Source: Clostridia bacterium (GTDB taxonomy: Bacteria > Bacillota > Clostridia > TANB77 > CAG-508). From it: 64,000 nucleotides of DNA. Location of the stretch: positions 152,611 to 216,610 of the forward strand of contig JAFWNC010000019.1 of NCBI GenBank assembly GCA_017510525.1. The letters run 5' to 3'. Of the stretch, positions 19,484 to 29,030 are shown piece by piece. Position numbers and translations under genes: made by a program. The stretch's first letter is position 1. Each line of letters begins with the position of its first letter. A model generated the notes under the pieces. The model was not told where the DNA came from and did not search any database. It saw nothing but the letters and a program-made list of their open reading frames with translations.

Positions 19484-19512
19484 GCATTATAATGATATAT
19501 TAAAAAAAATGA

Positions 19513-20539
<1,027 letters not shown>

Positions 20540-20552
20540 AGGAATGAATAAA

Positions 20553-21641
20553 TTGAAAAAAATAGTCACAATAATAGGGGTTAGGCCACAGTTTATAAAA
20601 GCTGCAGTTGTTTCAAAAGCCTTAAAAGGAAATTTTAATGAAATAATAGTACATACAGGACAACATTATGATAAAAACATGTCAGATATTTTTTTTGAGC
20701 AACTTGAAATACCAAAACCAAAATATTTTTTAAAAGTTGGATCAAAAATTCCAGGAAAACAGATAGGAGAAATGCTTATTAAAATTGAAGAAGTATTATT
20801 AGAGGAAAAACCAGATTATGTTTTAGTTTATGGAGATACTAATTCAACCTTAGCAGGAGCTATTGCCGCTGTTAAGAGTCAAATTCCGATAATACATATT
20901 GAGGCAGGAATAAGATCATATAATAAAGATATGACAGAGGAACAAAATAGAGTTTTAACAGATCATTTATCAGGTTTATTGTTTTCACCTACAGATATAG
21001 CCGTTAAAAATCTAAAAAAAGAAGGAATTGAAAAAAATGTTTTTAATTTAGGAGATGTAATGTGTGATTCAACACTGCATTTTTCAGAAATTGGTAGAAA
21101 GATAATTACAAAAGAGAATATAGATCTTAAAGGTATTTACGATAAAAGAAAAATAGATAAATTTTATTTATCAACAATACATAGAGATTTTAATTCAAAT
21201 CCTATTAATTTAAAAAACATTTTAAATACACTGGAAAAATTAGATAAGCAAGTTGTTTTTCCAATTCATCCAAGAATAAAGAATATAATAGATGATTTGA
21301 TGGCTGAAAATAATTATAAAAACACATATTTTGTACAACCAGTCGATTATCTAACAATGTTATATCTTACTCAAAACGCAGAAAAAGTTATAACAGATTC
21401 AGGTGGACTTCAAAAAGAATGTTATATATTGAATACTCCATGTATTACAGTAAGACCAGATACCGAATGGGTAGAGACACTTAAAAATGGATACAATGTA
21501 TTATCAAGTTCAGATGAAAATGAATTATACAATAAAATAATTAAAGCAAAGATTGATACTACTAAAAAGAAAGAACAGTTTTTAGGAGATGGACATGCAG
21601 CTGAAAAGATAGTTGAAGTAATAAAAAAAATGTCAATATAG
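20553..21641 (+). CDS. wecB: UDP-N-acetylglucosamine 2-epimerase (non-hydrolysing)
   Basis: This enzyme converts UDP-GlcNAc to UDP-ManNAc. Family signatures are the start KKIVTIIGVRPQFIKAA, VHTGQHYDKNMSDIFFEQL, VYGDTNSTLAGAIAA, HIEAGIRSYNK, EEQNRVLTDHLS and, near the C-terminus, ITDSGGLQKECYIL. I prefer a TTG start at 20553: AAAGGA at 20538-20543 is correctly spaced from it and the protein then begins MKKIVTIIG as in homologues. The ATG at 20544 touches the ribosome site. The length of 362 residues is normal. Confidence 0.94.
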   Translation: MKKIVTIIGVRPQFIKAAVVSKALKGNFNEIIVHTGQHYDKNMSDIFFEQLEIPKPKYFLKVGSKIPGKQIGEMLIKIEEVLLEEKPDYVLVYGDTNSTLAGAIAAVKSQIPIIHIEAGIRSYNKDMTEEQNRVLTDHLSGLLFSPTDIAVKNLKKEGIEKNVFNLGDVMCDSTLHFSEIGRKIITKENIDLKGIYDKRKIDKFYLSTIHRDFNSNPINLKNILNTLEKLDKQVVFPIHPRIKNIIDDLMAENNYKNTYFVQPVDYLTMLYLTQNAEKVITDSGGLQKECYILNTPCITVRPDTEWVETLKNGYNVLSSSDENELYNKIIKAKIDTTKKKEQFLGDGHAAEKIVEVIKKMSI

Positions 21642-21652
21642 GCATTTTTTTT
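21623..21652 (+). terminator. weak terminator overlapping the wecB stop
   Basis: An A-run ending in ATG (21623-21632) pairs with CAT and a T-run (21643-21652), forming a 10-bp AT-rich stem with a 10-nt loop and followed by more T. It overlaps the last codons of wecB. Confidence 0.45.
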
Positions 21653-21725
21653 ATTTTTTTTCTTGTTTTTTTACCAATATAGTGATATTATTTAGAAGAA
21701 ATTAAAATAAGGAGATTTATGTAGT

Positions 21726-22586
21726 ATGAAAATATTAATAACTGGAGCAAATGGAATGCTTGCAAAATCAGTAAGAGAAAGACTTAAAGACAATGAACTA
21801 ATATGTACAGATGTTGCAGAATTAGATATAACAAATAGAGAAGGGGTTTTAGAATATGTTAAAGACTTAAAACCTGATTACATAATTAACTGCGCAGCAT
21901 ATACTGCTGTTGATAAAGCAGAAGAAGCTGGAGATATTGTTGAATATATTAATGCAGACGGACCAGGGAACTTAGCTAGAGCAGCAAAAGAAGTTGACGC
22001 TGTTTTTATTCATATTAGTACAGATTATGTTTTCCCTGGAGATTTAAGCTTAGATAAAGCATATAAAGAAGATGATCAAACAGGCCCAGTTACAGTTTAT
22101 GGAAAAACAAAATTAAAAGGTGAAGAACAAGTTAAAAGAGAAACAGATAAATATTATATTTTCAGAACAGCTTGGCTTTACGGAGATGGAAACAATTTTG
22201 TAAGAACAATGTTAAAACTTGGAGCTGATAGAGATGAATTAAGTGTTGTAGCAGATCAACATGGAAGTCCAACTTTTGCTGATGATTTAGCAAATATTAT
22301 TGGAGAAGCAATTGAAAAGAAAATACCTTATGGAATATATCATTCTACAAATGAAGGATTTACAACTTGGTATGATTTTACAAAAGCAATTTTCGAATAT
22401 ACTGGAACAATTTGCAAAGTAAATCCTGTAACTACTGAAGAATATATTGATATGATGAAAATAACTCAAGCTAAAAGACCTTTTAATTCTCAACTTTCTA
22501 AAGAAAAACTACTATCAGTTGGAATCAAAGTTCCAGATTGGGAAGATGCACTAAAAAGATATTTAGTAAAAGAAGGAAAAATGTAA
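21726..22586 (+). CDS. rfbD: dTDP-4-dehydrorhamnose reductase
   Basis: A 286-residue short-chain-type reductase that performs the last step of dTDP-L-rhamnose synthesis. It has an N-terminal ITGANGMLAKSV nucleotide site, INCAAYTAVDKAEE, HISTDYVFPGD, a YGKTKLKGE Tyr-x3-Lys pair, FRTAWLYGDGNNFVRTM and DQHGSPTFADDLA. All are typical of RmlD/RfbD. It is first of the four rhamnose genes, in the order rfbD-rfbA-rfbC-rfbB. Confidence 0.96.
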   Translation: MKILITGANGMLAKSVRERLKDNELICTDVAELDITNREGVLEYVKDLKPDYIINCAAYTAVDKAEEAGDIVEYINADGPGNLARAAKEVDAVFIHISTDYVFPGDLSLDKAYKEDDQTGPVTVYGKTKLKGEEQVKRETDKYYIFRTAWLYGDGNNFVRTMLKLGADRDELSVVADQHGSPTFADDLANIIGEAIEKKIPYGIYHSTNEGFTTWYDFTKAIFEYTGTICKVNPVTTEEYIDMMKITQAKRPFNSQLSKEKLLSVGIKVPDWEDALKRYLVKEGKM

Positions 22587-22615
22587 TTCGTAGCGGAGCA
22601 CTACAGTGCTCCATA
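22587..22615 (+). repeat. short palindromic repeat, GTAGCGGA type
   Basis: TTCGTAGCGGAGCACT, then a symmetric TGCTCCATA end. It lies between rfbD and rfbA and is one of many copies in the window with the same outer arms and a copy-specific core. Confidence 0.7.
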
Positions 22616-22631
22616 AAAAGGAGGATTTTTT

Positions 22632-23522
22632 ATGAAAAACAGAAAAGGAATAATATTAGCAGGAGGAAGTGGAACAAGATTATATCCATTAACTTTAGCA
22701 ATTTCAAAACAAATTATGCCAGTTTATGATAAACCTATGATTTATTATCCATTATCAGTATTAATGCAAGCTGATATTAGAGAGGTTTTAATAATCTCTA
22801 CACCTAGAGATATAGTAGTTTTCAAAGAGCTTTTAGGCGATGGTTCTAAATGGGGAATGAAGTTTGAATATAAAATTCAAGAAAAACCAAATGGTTTAGC
22901 TGAAGCTTTTATTATTGGAGCTGATTTCATTGGCGATGATAATGTTGCAATGATTCTTGGTGACAATATGTTTTATGGTGAGCATTTAGCTGAAAGACTT
23001 AAAGCTGCTAATGAAAGAGAAAATGAAGCTACAATATTTGGATATTATGTAAAAGATCCTAGAGCTTATGGTGTTGTTGAAATAGATAAAGATGGAAAAG
23101 CAGTATCAATAGAAGAAAAACCTCAAGATCCAAAATCTAATTATGCAGTTCCAGGTTTATATTTCTATACAAATGACGTAATAGATATAGCGAAAAATAT
23201 TAAACCATCTGCTAGAGGCGAATTAGAGATTACAACTGTAAATGAAGAATATATGAAACTAGGAAAATTAAAAGTAGAAAAACTAGGAAAAGGAATGGCT
23301 TGGTTTGATACAGGAACACATGATGCACTTTTAGAAACAGCAAGTTTTGTTCAAACTATTCAAAAAAGACAAGGCCTTCAAATAAGCTGTCCTGAAGAGA
23401 TTGCATATAAAAAAGGCTGGATAACAGCTGAACAATTATTAGTATTAGCTGAAAAATTCATGAAAACAGAATATGGAAAATATTTAAAGGATCTTGCTGA
23501 TAATAAATTTAGAGAAGAATAG
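22632..23522 (+). CDS. rfbA: glucose-1-phosphate thymidylyltransferase
   Basis: A 296-residue nucleotidyltransferase that makes dTDP-glucose from dTTP and glucose-1-phosphate. The signature is [20 protein letters not shown] with [49 protein letters not shown] and [15 protein letters not shown] follow. Length and motifs are normal; AAGGAGG precedes the ATG. Confidence 0.97.
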   Translation: MKNRKGIILAGGSGTRLYPLTLAISKQIMPVYDKPMIYYPLSVLMQADIREVLIISTPRDIVVFKELLGDGSKWGMKFEYKIQEKPNGLAEAFIIGADFIGDDNVAMILGDNMFYGEHLAERLKAANERENEATIFGYYVKDPRAYGVVEIDKDGKAVSIEEKPQDPKSNYAVPGLYFYTNDVIDIAKNIKPSARGELEITTVNEEYMKLGKLKVEKLGKGMAWFDTGTHDALLETASFVQTIQKRQGLQISCPEEIAYKKGWITAEQLLVLAEKFMKTEYGKYLKDLADNKFREE

Positions 23523-23532
23523 GAGAGTTTAA

Positions 23533-24111
23533 ATGGGAAAATTCAAAAGAATAGATACATCTATAGAAGGTGTTTGCGTTATTGAACCAACAGTGTTTGG
23601 TGATAATAGAGGTTATTTTATGGAAACGTATAGTACAAAAGAGTTTGAAGAAATAGGAATAACAAATAATTTTGTACAAGATAATCAATCAAAATCAAAA
23701 AAAGGAGTACTTAGAGGACTTCATTTTCAAAAAGAAAATACTCAGGCAAAGCTTGTTAGAGTTATTAAAGGTGAAGTTTTTGATGTTGCAGTTGATTTAA
23801 GACCAGGAAGTAAAACTTATGGAAAATGGGAAGGCGTAATCCTTTCTGAAGAAAATAAAAAAATGTTTATGATTCCAAGAGGATTTGCACATGGATTTTT
23901 AGTTTTATCAGATGAAGCAGAATTCACTTATAAATGTGATGATGTTTATAATCATGAAGCTGAAGGTGGATTAAAATGGGATGATCCAGATGTAAATATT
24001 GAATGGCCAATGGGAGATATGAAAAAGGAAGATTTATTAACATCTGAAAAAGACGCATTATGGCCTAGTTTGAAAGAGTTAAAGGAAACTGACTTGTTTC
24101 AAAATTTATAA
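23533..24111 (+). CDS. rfbC: dTDP-4-dehydrorhamnose 3,5-epimerase
   Basis: A 192-residue cupin-fold epimerase, third step of the rhamnose pathway. It has VFGDNRGYFMETYSTKEF, QDNQSKSKKGVLRGLHFQ with the catalytic His, KLVRVIKGEVFDVAVDLR, and IPRGFAHGFLVLSDEAEFTY (stated in two parts: IPRGFAHGFLVL, DEAEFTYKCDD). Length and order are as expected. Confidence 0.97.
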   Translation: MGKFKRIDTSIEGVCVIEPTVFGDNRGYFMETYSTKEFEEIGITNNFVQDNQSKSKKGVLRGLHFQKENTQAKLVRVIKGEVFDVAVDLRPGSKTYGKWEGVILSEENKKMFMIPRGFAHGFLVLSDEAEFTYKCDDVYNHEAEGGLKWDDPDVNIEWPMGDMKKEDLLTSEKDALWPSLKELKETDLFQNL

Positions 24112-24115
24112 AAAA

Positions 24116-24141
24116 TGTAGGGGCTACTAGTCGCCCCTACA
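24116..24141 (+). repeat. short palindromic repeat, TGTAGGGG type
   Basis: TGTAGGGGC, then core TACTAGT, then CGCCCCTACA. It lies between rfbC and rfbB and belongs to the second arm type of the dispersed palindromes. Confidence 0.7.
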
Positions 24142-24179
24142 ATAATATATATAATAATAATTAAAAAAGGAGAATAAAA

Positions 24180-25145
24180 ATGAAAAACGTATTAGTAACA
24201 GGAGCAGCAGGTTTCATAGGAGCGAATTTTGCTGAATATTTTGTAGGAAAACATCCAGATTATAAGGTAGTTGTATTAGACAAACTTACTTATGCTGGAA
24301 ATCTAGATAATTTGGATAAAGTAAAAGATAAAATTACATTTATTCAAGGAGATATCTGTGATTTTGAATTGGTTAAAGATATTATGACAAAATATGATAT
24401 TAATGGAGTAATTCACTTTGCTGCAGAATCACATGTTGATAACAGTATAAAAACACCATTTGTATTTACTCAAACAAATGTAATTGGAACTCATACTTTA
24501 TTAGAAGCAGCAAAACAAATCTGGGGAGAAGGTAGCGAAAATAAATTTGTACACATCTCTACAGATGAAGTATATGGAACTTTAGGAGAAGAAGGATATT
24601 TTACAGAAAAATCTCCAATTCAACCAAACAGTCCATATTCATCATCAAAAGCTAGTTCAGATTTAATAGCTTTAGCTTATCATGAAACATATAAAATGAA
24701 TGTTACAGTTACAAACTGTTCAAACAATTATGGACCATATCAACATAATGAAAAATTAATACCTCATATGATTAAACTAGCTCTTAAAGATCAAAAACTA
24801 CCTGTATATGGTAATGGAAGAAATATTAGAGATTGGTTATATGTAGAAGATCATTGTGAAGCAATAGATTTGGTATTCCATAATGGAAGAGCAGGAGAAA
24901 GATATAACATTGGTGGACACAATGAAAAGAGAAATATTGATATAGTAAAATTAATCTTAAAGAGATTAGATAAATCAGAAGACTTAATTGAATTTGTTGA
25001 AGACAGAAAAGGACACGATTACAGATATGCAATAGATCCAACAAAGATTAGCAATGAATTAGGATGGACACCAAAAACAAAATTTGAAGATGGAATTGTT
25101 AAGACAATTGATTGGTATTTAGCAAATCCAAAATGGTTAGAATAA
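24180..25145 (+). CDS. rfbB: dTDP-glucose 4,6-dehydratase
   Basis: A 321-residue extended short-chain dehydrogenase that makes dTDP-4-keto-6-deoxyglucose. The NAD site is VTGAAGFIGANFAEYF, then VHISTDEVYGTLGE with the catalytic Asp-Glu, PYSSSKASSDLIALAYHETY (Tyr-x3-Lys), and NCSNNYGPYQHNEKLIPHMI. RDWLYVEDHCEAI is also conserved. It closes the rhamnose gene set. Confidence 0.97.
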   Translation: MKNVLVTGAAGFIGANFAEYFVGKHPDYKVVVLDKLTYAGNLDNLDKVKDKITFIQGDICDFELVKDIMTKYDINGVIHFAAESHVDNSIKTPFVFTQTNVIGTHTLLEAAKQIWGEGSENKFVHISTDEVYGTLGEEGYFTEKSPIQPNSPYSSSKASSDLIALAYHETYKMNVTVTNCSNNYGPYQHNEKLIPHMIKLALKDQKLPVYGNGRNIRDWLYVEDHCEAIDLVFHNGRAGERYNIGGHNEKRNIDIVKLILKRLDKSEDLIEFVEDRKGHDYRYAIDPTKISNELGWTPKTKFEDGIVKTIDWYLANPKWLE

Positions 25146-25159
25146 TATATAGATTAAAG

Positions 25160-25206
25160 ATTGGGACAGTTCTCTTATTTTGAAAGAAGAGAAACGTCCC
25201 AATTTT
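25160..25206 (+). terminator. terminator after the rfb genes (GGGAC hairpin)
   Basis: ATTGGGACAGTTCTCTT pairs with AAGAGAAACGTCCCAAT (15 of 17 positions) and is followed by TTTTTT. It is positioned as a terminator for rfbB, although the GGGAC/GTCCC arms also recall the larger GGGGAC palindromes elsewhere in the window. Confidence 0.65.
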
Positions 25207-25272
25207 TTATTCATATTTTCAAACTACATGCATATATATAATATAAAGACAACCTTTCAAGGAGGAAAATAT

Positions 25273-27920
25273 ATGTGGTGTACTAAAGATGAAAAATATA
25301 TTCAAAAAGAGCTAAATACAGATATTAAAAATGGAATTACAACTGAGGAAGCAAAAAAAAGATTAGATAAATATGGAAAAAATGAATTGGAAGAAAGAAA
25401 AAAAGAATCATTAATTATAAAATTTTTAAAGCAGTTTAATGATTTTATGATTATTATTTTAATTATTTCTGCAATAATATCATCAGTTCTTACTAAAGTT
25501 CAAGGTGAAAATGATTATACAGATTGCATTATTATAATTTCGATTGTTATTTTTAATGGATTAATGGGTGTTATTCAAGAAAGTAAGGCTGAAAAATCAT
25601 TAGAAGCGTTAAAAAAACTTTCTGCACCAATAGCGAAAGTTAAAAGAGATGGAAAAATTTTTGAAATAGATAGCAAAGATGTTACAATAGGTGATCTGAT
25701 AATTTTAGAGGCAGGAAATTTTGTACCAGCTGATTGCCGTTTGATAAATTCATTTAACTTGAAGGTTGAAGAATCAGCATTAACGCGGAGAAACTATCCC
25801 AACTGAGAAAGATTCTAAATATATATGTAAAAAAGATGTTCAAATAGGTGACATGAAGAACTGTTGCTTTGCAACAACCACTGTTGTAAATGGGCATGGA
25901 GAAGCAATTGTAACAGAAATAGGTATGAGTACTAAAGTTGGCAAAATAGCAAAATTAATAATGTCTAATGAAGCACCTGAAACACCTATTCAAAGAAAAT
26001 TATCAGAAGTAGGAAAAGTTTTAGGATTTAGTTGCATAGTTATTTGCATGGTAATTTTTTGCATAGGAATATTAAAAAGAATACCAATAATAGAAATGTT
26101 TATGACATCAATAGGCTTAGGAGTTGCAGCAATTCCAGAAGGGTTGCCAGCTGTTGTAACAATAATGCTTTCGATAGGCGTAACAAAAATGGCTAAAAAA
26201 AATATAATAATCAGAAAACTACCAGCAGTTGAAACACTTGGAAGTAGTACGGTTATTTGTTCTGATAAAACAGGAACCCTAACCCAAAACAAAATGAAAG
26301 TAACAAGAATTGAAAATGTTAACAGTACTGATAAAAAATTCACATTAACCTTAGCTACTATGTGTACAGACTGTAATATAGAGATAGAAAATGGAAGAAA
26401 AAGTGCTTCTCGGAGAAGCAACTGAAAATGCTATTGTAAATGAAGCATTAGATTATGGAATTGATAAAAATGAATTATATATTCAAATGCCAAGAATAAA
26501 TGAAATATCTTTTGATTCAGAAAGAAAACTAATGACAACTATTCATAAAATTGGTAAAAAATATAGAATTATAACTAAAGGAGCACCAGATGTTTTAATT
26601 AATAGATGTAATAAATATTATCACAGTGGTGAAATTAAAGAATTGAATTCTGGAATTAAACAAAACATATATAGAAAAAATAATCAAATGGCAGATGATG
26701 CTTTAAGAGTAATTGGAGTTTCTTATATTGATATAGATATACTCCCAAATAAAATAACATCGCAAAATATAGAAAATAATTTAATATTTGTTGGTTTGAT
26801 AGGAATGATTGATCCTCCAAGAGAAGGTGTAAAAGAATCAATAGAAGAATGTAAAAATGCTGGAATAAAAACAGTTATGATTACAGGGGATCATATTGCA
26901 ACAGCAAAAGCAATTGCAAAAGAATTAGGAATCCTTGAGATAAATGATATTGCTATTACTGGAGCAGAGTTAGATAAAATTCCGGAAAAAGATTTTAAAG
27001 AAAACATAATGAGATATAGTGTATTTGCAAGGGTTTCACCAGAACACAAAGTAAAGATTGTTAAAGCGTTTAGAGATAATGGAGAAGTAGTTGCAATGAC
27101 AGGAGATGGAGTTAATGATGCACCAGCATTGAAAAATGCTGATATTGGAGTTTCAATGGGAAAAACTGGAACTGATGTTGCTAAAAATGCATCAGATATG
27201 ATATTAACAGATGATAATTTTACTTCTTTAGTAAATGCTGTTAAACAAGGAAGAATATTATTTGACAATATGGTAAAAGCCATACATTTCTTAATTTCAA
27301 CAAATATTTCAGAAATAATAACAATATTTATTGGATTATTATTAGGGTTTGATACTCCTCTTTTAGCAATACAATTACTATGGATAAACCTTGTAACAGA
27401 TTCACTTCCAGGAATCGCATTAAGCTTAGAACCAGCAGAAAAAGATATAATGAATAGAAAACCAAGAGATCCTAAAAAAAGCATATTTGGAGATGGATTG
27501 TGGACTGATATTATAATTGAAGGAATAATGATGGGAATAATAACACTAGTTGCTTTTACAATTGGAAATACTTATTATGGCCTTGAAGTTGGGAGAACAA
27601 TGGCATTTTTAACACTTGGATTAGTAGAATTAATTCATAGTTTTAATGTAAAAAGTAAAGAGTCATTATTCAAAACAGGTATTTTAAATAACAAATACTT
27701 GATAGGTGCTTTTGTAGTATGTAGTGTATTACAAGTTGGTGTTGTTTCTTTACCAATAATAGCACAAAAATTTAAATTAGTGACATTAAATGAAATTCAA
27801 TGGATATATACAATTTTAATATCTTCATCAATATTTATAATTATGGAATTTCAAAAACTATTTAATAAAATATCATTTGGAAACAGCTTCAAAAAGTATA
27901 AATTACAAACTAAATCTTGA
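25273..27920 (+). CDS. P-type Ca2+-transporting ATPase, read through two +1 frameshifts
   Basis: Three frames must be joined (25273-25785, 25787-26410, 26412-27920), skipping the C of an in-frame CGG twice. The product is 881 residues, normal for P2-type calcium pumps. In order it has an N-terminal actuator, helices 1-2, the dephosphorylation motif TGE (171-173, whose Gly comes from the first shift), PEGL in helix 4 (288-291), phosphorylated Asp331 in DKTGTLT, a GEATE motif (Gly380, from the second shift), KGAPD (435) and hinge TGDGVNDAP (609-617), then C-terminal helices. The ATG at 25273 has AAGGAGG. No other defect is visible over 2.6 kb, which argues against a decaying pseudogene. Confidence 0.85.
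25786..25789 (+). other. CGGA +1 frameshift site 1 in the P-type ATPase
   Basis: The in-frame CGG follows ACG (Thr171). Skipping its C gives GGA, the Gly of the conserved TGE motif. In the unshifted frame TGA follows six codons later, ending the reading at 25805. Confidence 0.8.
26411..26414 (+). other. CGGA +1 frameshift site 2 in the P-type ATPase
   Basis: The in-frame CGG follows TCT (Ser379). Skipping its C gives GGA, the Gly of a GEATE sequence that matches the GDPTE-type nucleotide-domain motif. The unshifted frame meets TGA four codons later, ending at 26425. Confidence 0.8.
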
Positions 27921-28065
27921 AATTAACATAAAACTGTGATAAAATAATTACATTGTTAACATAGTTTAAGAAAAAAGTTTTTTTCTGAATTTATTCATGT
28001 AAACAACTTTTAACTAAAATCTTACCATTATGTGCACAAAATAATTTTAAAGGAGGATGAAAAAT

Positions 28066-28785
28066 ATGGTAAGTGAAAAAACAACAGGAAGGAACCCGGA
28101 AATTATTGCTGAAAAGGAAGAAGAATTTCTTAAAAAAGGAAAGACTCTTTTTTTACACAGCAATAGTAAAGCTTGGATAAGCGGTGTGTTGGCTGAGGAT
28201 TTTAGCTTAAGCCATACAATTGAAAAAAACAACAAAAAGTTTTATTCATCAGTTGTAGCTGTATCACGCGAAAGTGAAGTAGTGGATTACGTTCCTATTA
28301 TTGTCAGCGAACGGCAGTTACCAAAGGATAAGGATGAATTAAAACAATGGGCAAAAGTAAGTGTAGGCGGAGCGGTAAAAACATGTAAAAAGTTTAACGA
28401 AACTACAAAGCAATGTTTTGTTCAGGCAAGTGTTCTTGAGATTGACAATGAAGAAAAAAATGAAAACATTGTTTATCTTAAGGGATTTGTTATGATCAAA
28501 CCGCGTCTTGTTCAGACTAAATCAGGCAAAAAGATTTTGTATGTTGTTTTAGAAATTCCACTCGGAAAGGGAAAGAAATCTTATATTTCATGTATGATAT
28601 GGAATCATGCGGCTGAAACAGCCAAAGAAGAGATCGGCGAAGGAGACATGGTTGAAATCTATGGAAGTTTCAAAAGCAGGACACACATAGAAGAAGATCC
28701 TAACAATCCGGGTCATGACATTAAAACTGAAAAGTTCGAAATGTCGGTATGCAGTTACGCAGTTTTAAGAAGAAAGAAGAGTTAA
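28066..28785 (+). CDS. SSB-like tandem OB-fold protein, probably horizontally acquired
   Basis: A 239-residue protein with two OB-fold-like halves. The first holds KAWISGVLAEDFSLSH and VPIIVSERQLP; the second, VYLKGFVMIKPRLVQTKSG, ISCMIWNHAAETAKEEI, DMVEIYGSFKSRTH and KFEMSVCSYAVL, resembles single-stranded DNA-binding proteins. ATG 28066 has GGAGG nine bases upstream; the ATG at 28057 abuts it. Codon use differs from every neighbour (CGC, CGG, CCG, GCG, ATC), and it contains the only in-frame CGG that does not coincide with a frameshift (28312). It looks like a plasmid or integrative-element gene, but no integrase or att site is visible. Role in DNA metabolism is inferred from the fold. Confidence 0.6.
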   Translation: MVSEKTTGRNPEIIAEKEEEFLKKGKTLFLHSNSKAWISGVLAEDFSLSHTIEKNNKKFYSSVVAVSRESEVVDYVPIIVSERQLPKDKDELKQWAKVSVGGAVKTCKKFNETTKQCFVQASVLEIDNEEKNENIVYLKGFVMIKPRLVQTKSGKKILYVVLEIPLGKGKKSYISCMIWNHAAETAKEEIGEGDMVEIYGSFKSRTHIEEDPNNPGHDIKTEKFEMSVCSYAVLRRKKS

Positions 28786-28791
28786 AAGTAA

Positions 28792-28827
28792 AAAAAGAGA
28801 GAAGTTTTGTAAAACTTCTCTCTTTTT
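28792..28827 (+). terminator. terminator after the SSB-like gene
   Basis: A 17-bp perfect stem (28792-28808 with 28811-28827; core AGAGAGAAGTTTT) ends in a T-run, 7 bp after the stop codon. Confidence 0.85.
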
Positions 28828-28868
28828 CATTGAATATGAAAGTATCACTTTCATATTATATATAAAAA

Positions 28869-28940
28869 GGTGGGGACAAGCCCCACCACTACAAGTTTAA
28901 CAAATAATTTTTTGTAGGGGCAGGGCTTGTCCCTGCCTAT
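28869..28940 (+). repeat. pair of TGTAGGGG-type palindromic repeats
   Basis: Two copies in opposite polarity: GGTGGGGACAAGCCCCACC ending in ACTACA (28869-28893) and TTGTAGGGGCAGGGCTTGTC followed by CCTGCCTA (28912-28940). They occupy most of the 245-bp gap before the ABC transporter. Confidence 0.7.
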
Positions 28941-29030
28941 CTGAAAATGTTCGATTTTAAGATATATTCTTATATATTGCTATATTTTAAAAAATATGAT
29001 ATTGTATTTATGTATATATAGGAGGTTGAA

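Noticed and set aside
26891-27484. 197-codon minus-strand frame opposite the P-type ATPase
   Set aside because: The sense strand encodes invariant ATPase motifs over the same bases; the antisense frame has no ribosome site or recognisable family.
28066-28785. An integrative element around the SSB-like gene
   Set aside because: Only one gene has foreign codon use; no integrase, relaxase or direct repeats were found on either side.
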